From positions 186,001 through 250,000 of the forward strand of contig PBFW01000070.1 in NCBI GenBank assembly GCA_002719955.1: 64,000 nucleotides of DNA, in the 5' to 3' direction. The notes beneath the pieces are model-generated. The model worked only from the letters and a program-made list of their open reading frames with translations, ran no database searches and had not been told where the DNA came from. The translations under genes and the position numbers were made by a program. Below, piece after piece: positions 1 through 8,973 of the stretch; position 1 is the first letter of the stretch, and each line of letters begins with the position of its first letter. The DNA comes from Deltaproteobacteria bacterium (GTDB lineage Bacteria; Myxococcota_A; UBA9160; UBA4427).

Positions 1-242
1 CCCCCGCGGCCGCAAATATCTCGAAGATTTTCTGGGCGAATTGGCATCGTGATCTGGGGAAGCTCGCCATGGATGTGATGGGACCGGCCGCAGAGGTCGC
101 GGCCGGTGAGCCCTACGATCTGAGCGGTCTGCAGCGGATGTTCCTCTTCACTCGGTCGGATACGATCTATGCCGGGTCCAATCAAATTCAGCGCAACATC
201 ATCGCCGAGCGCGTACTTGGTTTGCCCCGCGAACCGCGTTAG
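1..242 (+). CDS. Acyl-CoA dehydrogenase, C-terminal part (FadE30-like), cut by window start
   Basis: Codons in phase with the stop at 240-242 read back to the window edge and give about 79 residues of an acyl-CoA dehydrogenase C-terminal domain. The end carries IYAGSNQIQRNIIAERVLGL, the flavin/CoA-contacting tail typical of the catalytic (alpha-type) FadE subunits. The gene lies 28 bp upstream of an IpdF-like dehydrogenase. In Mycobacterium fadE30 is the immediate upstream neighbour of ipdF, so FadE30, which dehydrogenates the 5-OH-HIC-CoA intermediate of steroid C/D-ring degradation, is the best guess. The family is clear; the FadE30 identity rests on synteny because most of the protein is outside the window. 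Confidence 0.85.
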   Translation, partial: PAAANISKIFWANWHRDLGKLAMDVMGPAAEVAAGEPYDLSGLQRMFLFTRSDTIYAGSNQIQRNIIAERVLGLPREPR

Positions 243-270
243 TCCATCCGCCACTCACCCGAGAGATCCC

Positions 271-1056
271 ATGCCCAAGCAGCCGACCCCCGACTATGTT
301 CCGCCACACGACCTGCTGAAGGGCAAGAAGGTGCTGATGACCGCTGCGGCGGGAGCCGGGATCGGCTTCGCGACGGCCCAGCGGTGTGCGGAAGAGGGTG
401 CTCAGCTCTTCATCAGCGATATCCATCCGGAGCGCACGGCGGCCGCCGCCGAGAAGCTCGCCGAGATTTCGGGGAAGTCCTGTGGCCATCGTCTCTGCAA
501 TGTTCGTGAGGATGCAGATGTTCGAGCGCTCGTGGCCAATGCGATCGAGGAGATGGGTGAGATCGACGTCGTGATCAACAATGCAGGGCTCGGCGGGGAA
601 GTGGACGTCGTTGACATGACGGATGACCAGTGGGATTCGGTCCTCGATATCACGCTCAACAGCGTGTTTCGGATGACGCGCGCGGTTCTCCCCCATATGA
701 TCGAGCGCAAGCGCGGGGTGATCGTCAACAACGCTTCCGTTCTCGGATGGCGCGCTCAGAAGGGCCAGGCGCATTACGCCGCCGCCAAGGCGGGTGTGAT
801 GGCTTTGACCCGCTGCTCCGCGATCGAAGCGGCGGAACACGGCATCCGCATCAACGCGGTCTCGCCGAGTATCGCGATCCACCCCTTCCTGGTGAAGACG
901 ACACCCCAGGAGCTGATCGACGAACTCGAGGCCAAGGAGGCGTTCGGGCGGGGTGCGGCACCCTGGGAAGTGTCGAACGTGATGGTCTTTCTGGCGAGTG
1001 ATTACGCCTCCTACATGACGGGCGAGACCCTTTCGGTCTCCAGTCAGCGCGCCTGA
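271..1056 (+). CDS. ipdF: SDR oxidoreductase, IpdF-like
   Basis: A 261-residue short-chain dehydrogenase/reductase. The cofactor loop is the unusual TAAAGAGIG near residue 29, followed by NNAGLGG and the YxxxK active site in HYAAAKAG. The C-terminus ends in TGETLSVSSQRA. From memory these features match mycobacterial IpdF (Rv3559c), which oxidises the 5-hydroxyl of the HIC(E)-CoA intermediates during steroid C/D-ring breakdown. The start is ATG at 271, just after the upstream acyl-CoA dehydrogenase stop at 242; the reading frame is open further upstream but overlaps that gene. The two genes probably form one transcript. Other SDR substrates cannot be excluded from sequence alone. Confidence 0.8.
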   Translation: MPKQPTPDYVPPHDLLKGKKVLMTAAAGAGIGFATAQRCAEEGAQLFISDIHPERTAAAAEKLAEISGKSCGHRLCNVREDADVRALVANAIEEMGEIDVVINNAGLGGEVDVVDMTDDQWDSVLDITLNSVFRMTRAVLPHMIERKRGVIVNNASVLGWRAQKGQAHYAAAKAGVMALTRCSAIEAAEHGIRINAVSPSIAIHPFLVKTTPQELIDELEAKEAFGRGAAPWEVSNVMVFLASDYASYMTGETLSVSSQRA

Positions 1057-1278
1057 GCCCCCCCCCGGAAAAGCGTTCCAGGCCGAGCCTGGAGAAGCCC
1101 AAGGGATCCGTCTCGCATCGTTCGAGGTGGAATCCACCTCCTTCACCTCCTAAACGCGATGGAGGTGTTCACATCGCTTCGCAGGCCTCAAATCCCTGAA
1201 AACGCGCTCCGATGAAGGCCTTGGCGAAAGGTGAGGCGGTTCCGGTTCAGCCCCTCTCCTGTTGCCGGGAGGGGCGCA

Positions 1279-2587
1279 ATGGAACGCGAGAATCGCCGGA
1301 CGAGGCGTGCGGGCAGGGGAGTGCGGATTCTCCCGCTCGCCGGCGCTCTGACGTTCTTTGCCGCGCCCCTGTTGGCCGCGGACGATCTTCTCGAGATGAG
1401 CCTCGAGGACTCGATCCGTGGCTTCATGCAGGCGTGCTCGAACAAGCTCCCGGTGATGATCGATGGACGCAGCCTCTGCACGCCGCTATTCGGCGGCCTG
1501 GTCTGGAACGAGCAGAATCCGCGATCGAAGCTGTCGAGCGGATCGAGGTCGTTCGGGGGCCGGGCGGCACGATCTGGGGAGCCAACGCCGTCAACGGCGT
1601 GATCGATATCATCTCGAAGAAAGCGGCCTACACCCCGGGAGTCCGCGCCCATGTCTTCGGGGGCTCGCAGGAATATGGAGTCGGCGCCCGATACGGTGGC
1701 GAGATTGGCGACTCGACCCACTACCGCGTTTCGCTGAAGGGCGAGCGCATCGAAGATTACGCCTTCAGCGGGAGCTACGACGGAAACGACGCATGGGGTC
1801 AGCTCCGACTCGGATTCCGCTCAGACACGAAGCTCAGCGAGAATCGGGAACGGACGTTCCTCGCCGACTATTTCGATCTCGATCGAGAGGCGGCCCCGGG
1901 TGTGCGGAGCGGTGTGCTGCCTTTTCCCGTTGTCGGATTTGCTCCCGAGGATCAGATCCAGCGCGGCGGAAATGTCGTCGTGAAATATGCTCAGGACTTC
2001 GACGATGGATCATATTTCGAGGCCAAATCCCATTACGACGGTGTCCAACGAAATATCTCCATCAAGGAAGAGAGCCACATGGCGGACCTGGAATTCCTCT
2101 ACAACCGAAGTCTGATGGACGATCTCGATGTCATCGTCGGCGGCAGCTATCGATTCTGGACGACCATACGCGCCTCGCCTCGAGCGGAATCGGTTTCGCA
2201 CCGAACGACGAAGACTTCCACCTGGGCAGCGGCTTCGTGCAGTTCCACCTCGATCTCTTCGATGACAGGGTCGCGCTCATTGTCGGGACCAAGCTCGGTG
2301 TGAACAGCTGGTCGGGATTCGAATATCAACCCTCGGGTCGCTTCGTCGTGAGACCCCCCGATGGACACACGCTCTGGGGCTCCATCTCGCGCGCCGTACG
2401 AACGCCGACCTTCATCGACCGAGAGATCACGGGAGCGGTCGGGCCGGTCGTCATCCTGGCGACAGCGGGTTGCGATCCGAGGATCTATTCAGCTTCGAGC
2501 TCGGACATCGATTTCACGTCTTCGAATGGATGGGCGCGGAGTTCTCGGCCTTCTGGTCGGAGTACGATGATCTTTCCACCGTCGAGG
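1279..2587 (+). pseudogene. TonB-dependent receptor, decayed
   Basis: Receptor-like sequence is spread over successive frames. Codons starting at positions 1 mod 3 encode a signal peptide and part of the plug (MIDGRSLCTPLFGG). The next frame has the plug core VERIEVVRGPGGTIWGANAV and the first barrel strands to about 2170. A third frame carries barrel sequence to about 2465 (WGSISRAVRTPTFIDRE), and a fourth has FSFELGHRF to about 2587. The N-terminal plug segment between SLED and the RGF motif is deleted and the last strands of the barrel are missing. At least three frameshifts make it non-functional unless they are assembly errors. It sits inside a steroid locus, so it may once have imported steroids; that is inference. 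Confidence 0.85.
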
Positions 2588-2668
2588 GTCCTGCTCGGGG
2601 AGGCCCCTTCGTTTTTCCGACCGCGCCTGATCGCTCGGGCTATGATGCGGCCCAGAGGAGGCCCATTC

Positions 2669-3118
2669 ATGCCGATTGTCGAGGATGTCACCGCTCAGAT
2701 GAAGGACGCGATGAAGGCGAAGGATGAGCACCGCCTGTCCGCACTTCGCTCCATGCGAACCGCCTTCCTGAACGAGATGAAGAAGGATGGATCGGAGAGC
2801 CTCTCCGACGAGGTCTGCGAGGGCTTGATGCGCAAGCTCGAGAAACAGCGCAAGGAGAGCATCGACGCCTTTGAGAAGGGCGATCGCCTGGAATTGGCGG
2901 AGCGCGAACACGCCGAGCTGGTCGTGATCCAGCAATTCCTTCCCCAGCTTGCGGACGAGGCGCAGACTCGCACCTGGGTCGAGGAGGCAATCGCTTCGAC
3001 CGGCGCGAGCGGCGCCAAGGAGATGGGGAAGGTCATGGGTGCATTGATGAAGACCCACAAGGCGGAAATCGACGGAAAGATCGCCCAATCGATCGTCCAG
3101 GAACTGCTTTCCGCCTAG
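2669..3118 (+). CDS. yqeY: GatB/YqeY domain protein
   Basis: A 149-residue protein of the YqeY family, a free-standing relative of the tRNA-binding tail of GatB. Typical features are the N-terminal helix pair with LSALRSMRTAFLNEM, a central region with IDAFEKGDRLELAEREHAEL, and the C-terminal GAKEMGKVMGALM...DG motif. Length equals the usual family size. ATG at 2669 is preceded by a strong AGGAGG at about 2655. Family function is not firmly known; links to tRNA amidation are suggested by homology only. It is intact and has no obvious connection with the surrounding steroid genes. Confidence 0.93.
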   Translation: MPIVEDVTAQMKDAMKAKDEHRLSALRSMRTAFLNEMKKDGSESLSDEVCEGLMRKLEKQRKESIDAFEKGDRLELAEREHAELVVIQQFLPQLADEAQTRTWVEEAIASTGASGAKEMGKVMGALMKTHKAEIDGKIAQSIVQELLSA

Positions 3119-3211
3119 ACCCCGGTCCGATCCGGCTCCAGATTCGAGTCCGATGGCGCAAGCGCGCGATGACGCTTCCGGCGGCCTCCGGAGCGGCCAC
3201 CTGGGGTGCGC

Positions 3212-3670
3212 TCAGGCGGCGTAGAAGCGGCTGATCGTTTCGATGATGCAAGCCGGGCGATCGTTGTTCTCGATCTGGATGACGATCGTGACCTTCGCCT
3301 GGATCCCTCCGTCCTTCGTCTCCTCGACGGTCGTGATGGATCCGGTTCCGCGGATCTTCGAGCCCACGGGAACCGGGGACGGGAAGCGGATCTTGTCACA
3401 GCCATAATTCACGCCCATCGAGGTCCCCTGGACCTCCATCAGCTGGGGCAGAAAGAGGTTGGCCAGAGACGCGGTCAGATAGCCATGGGCGATGGGTGCG
3501 CCGAAGGGACCCTCCTTCGCCTTTTCGACGTCGACGTGGATCCACTGATGGTCACCTGTCGCCTCGGCAAAAGTGTTGATTCGCGCCTGGTCGATTTCGA
3601 GCCAATCCGTCGCTCCGAGTTCCTCTCCGACACAATCCTTGAGCTCATGAGGTGTCTTGAATACTCGCAT
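3212..3670 (-). CDS. MaoC-like (R)-specific enoyl-CoA hydratase
   Basis: A 152-residue single hotdog-fold MaoC protein. The hydratase-2 signature GDHQWIHVD provides the catalytic Asp40 and His45, followed by GPFGAPIAHGYLTASL. Such enzymes hydrate 2-enoyl-CoAs to (R)-3-hydroxyacyl-CoAs. It is the last gene of the long minus-strand steroid operon, 26 bp after an acyl-CoA dehydrogenase and near an SDR and a thiolase, so it likely supplies the hydration step of a beta-oxidation round on ring-derived acyl-CoAs. The exact substrate is not visible from sequence. Confidence 0.9.
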   Translation of the reverse strand: MRVFKTPHELKDCVGEELGATDWLEIDQARINTFAEATGDHQWIHVDVEKAKEGPFGAPIAHGYLTASLANLFLPQLMEVQGTSMGVNYGCDKIRFPSPVPVGSKIRGTGSITTVEETKDGGIQAKVTIVIQIENNDRPACIIETISRFYAA

Positions 3671-3696
3671 GATCGCATTTCCTCGTTGGACTCGAA

Positions 3697-4836
3697 CTAG
3701 AGTCCGAGATGCGCGGCGACGCGCTCTCGATGGTAGGCGGGGTCGCCGAGCCAGTTCTCACTCGCGCGGGCGCGCTTGAAATGAAGATGCTGGTCGTACT
3801 CCCAGGTGAAGCCGACGCCGCCGTGGATCTGGATGCTCTCCGAGGCGCACTGGAAATACGACTCCGAGCACCAGGCTTTCGCCAGGGATGCATTCGACGT
3901 GAGGTCATCGCTCCCGTCGTCGGCGATGCAGGCCGCGTAGTAGAGGGCCGAGCGTGCGGATTCGACCGCGATCATCATGTCCGCACATTTGTGCTTGATC
4001 GCCTGGAAGGAGCCGATCGGTCGACCGAATTGTTCGCGATCCTTGGCGTATTGGACCGACATCTCGAGACATCGCTGGGCCCCGCCGACCTGCTCCGCCG
4101 CAAGCGCGATCGCCGCGAGGTCGAGCGTCCGACGCAGGCCGGGCCAGGCTTCGCCGGTTTCGCCGAGGCAGGCTTCCGCGCCGACACGCACCGCTGACAA
4201 TTCGACTTCCGCCAGCCGCCGGGTCTGATCCATCGTCGGCAGCGCCTTGCGCGAGACGCCCTGTGCATCGCCGTCGATCAGGAAGACCGAGAGGCCATCC
4301 TCTCCCTTCGTTCCGGGTGCGCGAGCCGCGACCAGGATCCGATCAGCAGAGTGGCCATCGATCACCCAGGATTTGGTCCCCTCGAGAATGAAAGCATCGC
4401 CATCGGGGGTGGCCGTTGCCTCGACGCCGTCCGGGTCCCAGAGGCCGCTGGCTTCGGCGAAGGCGAGGGTGGCTGTGTGGGCCCCCTCGGCGATCGCGGG
4501 CAGATGCTCCGCTTTCTGGGCGTCGCTCCCGACCTCGAGAAGCGTATTCGCAGCGAGCGCGACCGTCGCGAAGAAGGGGGCGCAGAGCACGGCTTCGCCG
4601 GTGGCTTCGAGCAATACGGCGAGGTCGACATAGCCGAGTCCCAATCCACCAAATTCCTCAGGAATATGCACGCAGGGCCATCCCAGTTCCGTCGCGATCT
4701 GCTTCCAGACCTTTTCGTCGTAGCCGAGCGGCGTCTCCATTGCGGCGCGAATCTGCTCGGGACCGGAGGCCTCCGCGAGGAAACTGCGCGCCATCGACTG
4801 GAGCTCTTCTTGCTCTTCGCTGAATCGAAAATCCAT
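3697..4836 (-). CDS. Acyl-CoA dehydrogenase, non-catalytic-type (FadE beta-like) subunit
   Basis: A 379-residue acyl-CoA dehydrogenase with the N-terminal helical domain (MDFRFSEEQEEL), the middle beta domain, and C-terminal REQFGRPIGSFQAIKHKCAD and HGGVGFTWEYDQHLHFKRA. The helix-G position that carries the catalytic Glu in isovaleryl-type enzymes reads AAIALAAEQVGG, without that Glu, and there is no YEGT-type tail. These are features of the partner subunits in the alpha2beta2 dehydrogenases of steroid catabolism. No alpha subunit is adjacent, so it may pair with the FadE31-like or FadE30-like protein. It is separated by 19 bp from the upstream SDR gene. Confidence 0.88.
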   Translation of the reverse strand: MDFRFSEEQEELQSMARSFLAEASGPEQIRAAMETPLGYDEKVWKQIATELGWPCVHIPEEFGGLGLGYVDLAVLLEATGEAVLCAPFFATVALAANTLLEVGSDAQKAEHLPAIAEGAHTATLAFAEASGLWDPDGVEATATPDGDAFILEGTKSWVIDGHSADRILVAARAPGTKGEDGLSVFLIDGDAQGVSRKALPTMDQTRRLAEVELSAVRVGAEACLGETGEAWPGLRRTLDLAAIALAAEQVGGAQRCLEMSVQYAKDREQFGRPIGSFQAIKHKCADMMIAVESARSALYYAACIADDGSDDLTSNASLAKAWCSESYFQCASESIQIHGGVGFTWEYDQHLHFKRARASENWLGDPAYHRERVAAHLGL

Positions 4837-4855
4837 CTTCGGTCTCCGTTCCCGT

Positions 4856-5761
4856 TCAGGTTCCGTGGACCTTTTGGGGCGGCAGGGCTTCGCCGATCAA
4901 TTCCATCACCTTCGAGCCGATCTCGTCGGGTGCCCATTTGGCGCCCTTGTCGAAGGTCGGTCCATCGCGCCAGCCGTCGGAAACACCGATCAGCCCGCCT
5001 TTCACCTCGAAGACCCGTCCGGTGACCTCGCGGGAAAGCGGACTGCCGAGCCAGACGACCAGCGGCGAGACGTTGCCGGGATGGCTCTCATCGAAAGCAT
5101 CCCCTTCCGGCGCCTTCATGTCTGTAAAAATGGCTTCGGTCATACGCGTACGCGCAGCCGGAGCGAGCGCATTCGACGTTACGCCGTAGCGACCGAGCTC
5201 CGCCGCCTGAACGAGCGTGAGCCCGGCGATCCCGGCCTTGGCAGCGGAGTAGGCGCCCTGTCCGATGCTGCCCTGGAGGCCCGCCCCAGAGCTCGTGTTG
5301 ATGATCCTTGCGTCGACGGCCTCACCGGCCTTGGACTGTGCCCGCCATCGCTCACAGGCGTGCTTGCTGACACAAAAATGGCCCTTCAGGTGAACGTTGA
5401 CGACGGCATCCCACTCTTCCTCCGAGGTCGACACGAACATGCGGTCGCGCAGGAAACCCGCGTTGTTGACGACCACGTCCAATCGCCCGAAGGTGTCGAA
5501 GGCCTGTTCGACCATGCGCGCGCCCGCCGCGAAATCGGACACGCTGTCGTTGTTCGCGGCGGCCTCGCCACCCATGTCGCGGATCTCCTGGGCCACGGTT
5601 TCCGCCGGACCCTTCGATTCGCCCTCTCCGGCGCTCGAGACGCCGAGATCGTTGATGACGACCCTGGCCCCCTCCGCCGCGAAAGCCAGCGCGTGCTCGC
5701 GTCCCAATCCGCCGCCGGCGCCGGTCACGATGACGACGCGTCCCTCACAAATTCCACTCAT
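4856..5761 (-). CDS. SDR oxidoreductase, MFE-2/17beta-HSD4-like
   Basis: A 301-residue SDR with TGAGGGLGREHALAFA and VVINDLGV, the layout of the (3R)-hydroxyacyl-CoA dehydrogenase part of multifunctional enzyme 2. It has NNAGFLRDRMF and the catalytic YSAAKAG. Length and composition resemble Rv3548c of the mycobacterial KstR2 cluster. The likely reaction is NAD-dependent oxidation of a 3-hydroxyacyl-CoA formed by the MaoC hydratase in the same operon, just before thiolysis by FadA6. Spacing is 19 bp to the next gene and 145 bp from fadA6. The substrate is inferred from context. Confidence 0.87.
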   Translation of the reverse strand: MSGICEGRVVIVTGAGGGLGREHALAFAAEGARVVINDLGVSSAGEGESKGPAETVAQEIRDMGGEAAANNDSVSDFAAGARMVEQAFDTFGRLDVVVNNAGFLRDRMFVSTSEEEWDAVVNVHLKGHFCVSKHACERWRAQSKAGEAVDARIINTSSGAGLQGSIGQGAYSAAKAGIAGLTLVQAAELGRYGVTSNALAPAARTRMTEAIFTDMKAPEGDAFDESHPGNVSPLVVWLGSPLSREVTGRVFEVKGGLIGVSDGWRDGPTFDKGAKWAPDEIGSKVMELIGEALPPQKVHGT

Positions 5762-5906
5762 CTCGCGATCCTTTCTCGATCGATTTCTGATCTGCCCAGC
5801 GATGGAGGTGTCACAGGCGCTCGCGTGTGCATCGCAGGCGGTCCTTCTCGCTCTCCGATGCGCGGCGTTCGCCGCATATGACGCTCCGCCGGTCGTTTGG
5901 AATCGC

Positions 5907-7055
5907 CTAGAGGCGTTCCAGTATGGTCACGTTTGCCTGTCCGCCGCCCTCACACATCGTCTGCAAGCCGTAGCGGGCGCCACTTCGCTCCATCTCGTTC
6001 AACAGCGTGGTCATGAGCCGTGTTCCGGTCGCACCGATCGGATGTCCCAGGGCCATCGCGCCGCCGTTCACATTGACCTTTTCCATGTCCCAATCGAATT
6101 CTTTCTGCCAGGCGAGCACGACCGAGGCGAAGGCCTCATTGATTTCGACGACGTCGATGTCGTTTTTCTTCATGCCCGCCTTCTCGAGGGCGCGTCGGGT
6201 CGCCGGGATCGGTGCGGAGAGCATGAAGATCGGATCGTCGGCGAGCACCGAGAGATGATGCACGCGGGCCCGGGGTTTGAGCCCGTGCTGCTCGACGGCC
6301 TGTTCGGAGGCGACGAGGACCGCGGTGGCGCCGTCCGAAATCTGGCTGGCGTGTGCCGCGGTTAGCTTTCCGCCCTCGACGAGGGGGGAAAGGCTCGCGA
6401 GCTTTTCCGGGTTCGGCTCGCGCATGCCCTCGTCGTGTTCGACGTCCGCAATCGGCAGGATCTCGCTCTTGAAGCGGCCCTCCTGGGTCGCCGCGATCGC
6501 GCGGTTGTGGCTGTTGATTGCGAGCTGATCCATGTCGTCGCGCGTGATATCCCATTTGTCGGCGATCATCTCGGCGCCGCGAAACTGGGAGACTTCCTGG
6601 GTTCCGAAGCGGTCGACCCAGCCCTGCGAACCCGAGAAGGGGTCTTCGAATCCGAGATCGGCGGCGCAGGTCATCGCCGATGAGATCGGGATCTGGCTCA
6701 TGCTCTGGACGCCGCCCGCAACGATCAGGTCGGCCGTTCCGCTCATGACGCCCTGGGCCGCAAAATGGACGGATTGCTGGGAGGACCCGCATTGGCGATC
6801 GATCGTGACGCCCGGGACGTGTTGCGGCAGGCCGGCGGCCAGCCAACAGGTGCGCGCGATGTCCCCGGCCTGGGAGCCGATCGTGTCGCAGCATCCGAAG
6901 ATCACGTCCTCGACCGCATTCGGGTCGATCTGCGTTCGCTCCATCAGGCCCTTCAGGACATGTGCGCCGAGGTCGGCGGAGTGAACGCCAGCCAGACCGC
7001 CATTTCGCCGTCCAACCGGGGTGCGGACCGCGTCGATGATATAGGCCTCTGCCAT
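5907..7055 (-). CDS. fadA6: 3-ketoacyl-CoA thiolase, FadA6-like
   Basis: A 382-residue thiolase. The nucleophile Cys is at about residue 89 in DRQCGSSQQS, the second catalytic region is NEAFASVVLAW, the base His is in GGAMALGHPIGATG, and the C-terminal CEGGGQANVTILERL supplies the second Cys. N-terminal MAEAYIIDAVRTPVG and the QEVSQFRGAEMIA segment resemble mycobacterial FadA6 (386 residues). FadA6 performs thiolysis of the ring-opened product during steroid C/D-ring degradation. It lies within the ipd operon between an Ltp-like gene (81 bp) and an SDR (145 bp). Confidence 0.88.
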   Translation of the reverse strand: MAEAYIIDAVRTPVGRRNGGLAGVHSADLGAHVLKGLMERTQIDPNAVEDVIFGCCDTIGSQAGDIARTCWLAAGLPQHVPGVTIDRQCGSSQQSVHFAAQGVMSGTADLIVAGGVQSMSQIPISSAMTCAADLGFEDPFSGSQGWVDRFGTQEVSQFRGAEMIADKWDITRDDMDQLAINSHNRAIAATQEGRFKSEILPIADVEHDEGMREPNPEKLASLSPLVEGGKLTAAHASQISDGATAVLVASEQAVEQHGLKPRARVHHLSVLADDPIFMLSAPIPATRRALEKAGMKKNDIDVVEINEAFASVVLAWQKEFDWDMEKVNVNGGAMALGHPIGATGTRLMTTLLNEMERSGARYGLQTMCEGGGQANVTILERL

Positions 7056-7136
7056 TTCGATTCTCCTAGGGGCCGCCCCGTGTGGTGAGGACGACCGTGT
7101 TTGTCCGCGGGCGATCGGCCCGCACGTTGAGCGCGT

Positions 7137-8330
7137 CTAGCGGGTGCACAACACCGATGAGCCGTGACCGAAGAGGCCCTGGTTTGCAGTGATACCGACC
7201 TTGGCGCCATCGACCTGCCGTTCCCCAGCCTGGCCGCGCAATTGCCAGGCCAATTCGCAGACCTGCGCGATCGCCTGAGCCGGCACAGCCTCACCGAAGC
7301 AGCCGAGGCCGCCGCTGGGGTTGACCGGGATGCGTCCACCGATCTCCGTGTCGCCACTGCGGAGCAGCGCTTCGGCTTCACCCGGTTTGCAGAGGCCGAT
7401 ATTCTCGTACCAGTCGAGCTCGAGCGCGGAGGAGAGGTCATAGACTTCGGCGAGGTCGACGTCCTCCGGGCCGATGCCCGCCTCCTGGTAGGCGGCGTAG
7501 GCGATCGAGTCTCGAAAGCTCCGGTCCGGGGCGGGCATGCCCGCAGCCGAGTCGGTGGAGAAATCCGGCATGTCGATCACGGTTTGCGGAAAGGTCGGTG
7601 AGATCGTCGACACGCCGGAGATTCGGACCGGATCGGAGATGCCTTGCTTCTTGGCGAAATCCATCGACGTGATCACCAGGGCCGCGCCGCCGTCGCTGGT
7701 CGCACAGATTTCGAAGAGGCGCAGCGGTTGCGAAACCAGCGGCGAGGCCAGCACTTCTTCCTCGGTGAAGATCTTCTTGTAGCGCGCATTCGGGTTCGAG
7801 ACGCCGTGTCGGCTGTTCTTGACCTTGATACGGGCGAAGTCCTGTTCGGTGGCACCGTAGAGGTCCATCCGACGTTGGGCCCAGAGCCCGAAATAGGTCG
7901 GGTTCGTAGCGCCGAGAAGGCGGAATCGCAGCCAGTCCGGATCGAGGGTGCGCTCTCCCTTGTTCGGTGCGAGGAAGCCCTTGGGCGTGGTGTCGGCCCC
8001 GGCGACGACCACGACCTCGGCCATCCCGGAGAGGATCCGCGTTCGGGCGATATCGATCGCCTGGGCACCGGTCGCACAGGCCGCATAGCAGCTCGCGATC
8101 GGGATTCCGGTCCACCCCATGGCCTTGGCGAAGGTCGCGCCGGCTACATAGCCCGGGTAGCCATTGCGCATCGTGTCGCCGCCGACGACGAAATCGACTT
8201 GGTTCCACTCGAGGCCAGCGTCCTTCATGGCCTCCTTGATGGCGACCACGCCGTATTCCGCGAAATTGCGCCCCCATTTGCCCCAGGGGTGCATGCCCGC
8301 GCCCAGAATCGCGACATCATTCTTGCTCAT
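7137..8330 (-). CDS. Thiolase-fold lipid-transfer protein (Ltp/SCP-x type)
   Basis: A 397-residue thiolase-superfamily protein of the SCP-x/Ltp type. It retains a Cys in AACATGAQA but replaces the usual GHP base motif with GCFGEAVPAQA, so ordinary thiolysis is doubtful. The end is ANQGLFGHGSSVLCTR. ATG at 8330 is chosen because GAGGAG lies about 6 bases upstream; an in-frame ATG at 8351 lacks this. The next upstream gene encodes an OB-fold protein of the kind that complexes with Ltp proteins (Ltp2-ChsH2 aldolase). A retro-aldol or acyl-transfer role is therefore more likely than classical thiolysis. I do not know a counterpart in the mycobacterial HIP cluster. Confidence 0.85.
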   Translation of the reverse strand: MSKNDVAILGAGMHPWGKWGRNFAEYGVVAIKEAMKDAGLEWNQVDFVVGGDTMRNGYPGYVAGATFAKAMGWTGIPIASCYAACATGAQAIDIARTRILSGMAEVVVVAGADTTPKGFLAPNKGERTLDPDWLRFRLLGATNPTYFGLWAQRRMDLYGATEQDFARIKVKNSRHGVSNPNARYKKIFTEEEVLASPLVSQPLRLFEICATSDGGAALVITSMDFAKKQGISDPVRISGVSTISPTFPQTVIDMPDFSTDSAAGMPAPDRSFRDSIAYAAYQEAGIGPEDVDLAEVYDLSSALELDWYENIGLCKPGEAEALLRSGDTEIGGRIPVNPSGGLGCFGEAVPAQAIAQVCELAWQLRGQAGERQVDGAKVGITANQGLFGHGSSVLCTR

Positions 8331-8421
8331 TTCGTTCTCCTCGGTTCGCATCTTCGCGCATCGTCGGCCGCATCACGTCCGGTCGGGTCGGGCGGCTGCG
8401 CGCGGAGCGCGCACTCCTTGA

Positions 8422-8862
8422 TCAAGCGGCGACGGGCTTCCATTTCCAGACGATATATTCGTTTTCGTCATCTTCGTAGAGCGTGGCGAGAACCAGCTGC
8501 ATCTCCTGACCGACCTCGATCGATTCCGGATCGACGCCATCCGCGAGCTGGCCGAGCACGACCATGCGCTCTTCGGTCAACTCGACTGCGGCGACCGTGT
8601 AGGGCTCGAAGGGTTCCTTTGAAATATAGGGATCCGGAGGCTGATAATGATTCGTGGTATAGGACCACAGCTTGCCCCGATTCGAGAGCGCGACCTCCTT
8701 GAATTCGGCGTCGGCATGGCCGGGCGCGTGGCTGATGGCCACGTCCTTTGGAAAGAAGAAGGTGCCGCTCGATTCGTCCTTGTACCCGAGGAGCTGGGGA
8801 TTGTCCTCGTCCATCGTGAGCCAGCCCTCGATCGCGGGGACCCGGTTCTTTGCGGTGCTCAT
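8422..8862 (-). CDS. DUF35 OB-fold protein, Ltp partner
   Basis: A 146-residue protein with the DUF35/OB-fold pattern: an N-terminal helix, then a segment where relatives carry a rubredoxin-like zinc ribbon, then an OB barrel (GKLWSYTTNHYQPPDPY, PYTVAAVELTEERMVVLGQL). The zinc-ribbon cysteines are absent; the corresponding stretch reads FFFPKDVAISHAPGH. It is encoded 91 bp upstream of the Ltp-like gene in the same operon. By analogy with ChsH2 it likely stabilises or gates the Ltp active site. Stand-alone enzymatic activity is not expected. Confidence 0.82.
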   Translation of the reverse strand: MSTAKNRVPAIEGWLTMDEDNPQLLGYKDESSGTFFFPKDVAISHAPGHADAEFKEVALSNRGKLWSYTTNHYQPPDPYISKEPFEPYTVAAVELTEERMVVLGQLADGVDPESIEVGQEMQLVLATLYEDDENEYIVWKWKPVAA

Positions 8863-8973
8863 CTCAAATGACTCCTTGCCGACATGCGTTCTCTCGTTCT
8901 TTCATGCTTCGGCTCATGCGAGGGAGGCGCGGGATTCGAGAATACCCCGCTCGGCCGTGATTCTTCATCCAAC

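Noticed and set aside
1124..1140. Palindrome GAGGTGGAATCCACCTC after ipdF.
   Set aside because: Short, one copy only, no U-run and not at a clear promoter; kept out of the feature list.
199..1146. Long open frame antisense to ipdF, and similar long antisense frames across the window (for example 3206-3700 plus, 4865-5881 plus, 9677-11362 plus, 19198-20580 plus).
   Set aside because: They lie opposite genes with clear family motifs, are rich in Arg/Gly/Ala/Asp as expected for GC-rich shadow frames, and show no motifs of their own.
3119..3211. tRNA-like T-arm sequence (GATTCGAGTC) after yqeY.
   Set aside because: No acceptor stem, anticodon arm or D-arm can be built around it.
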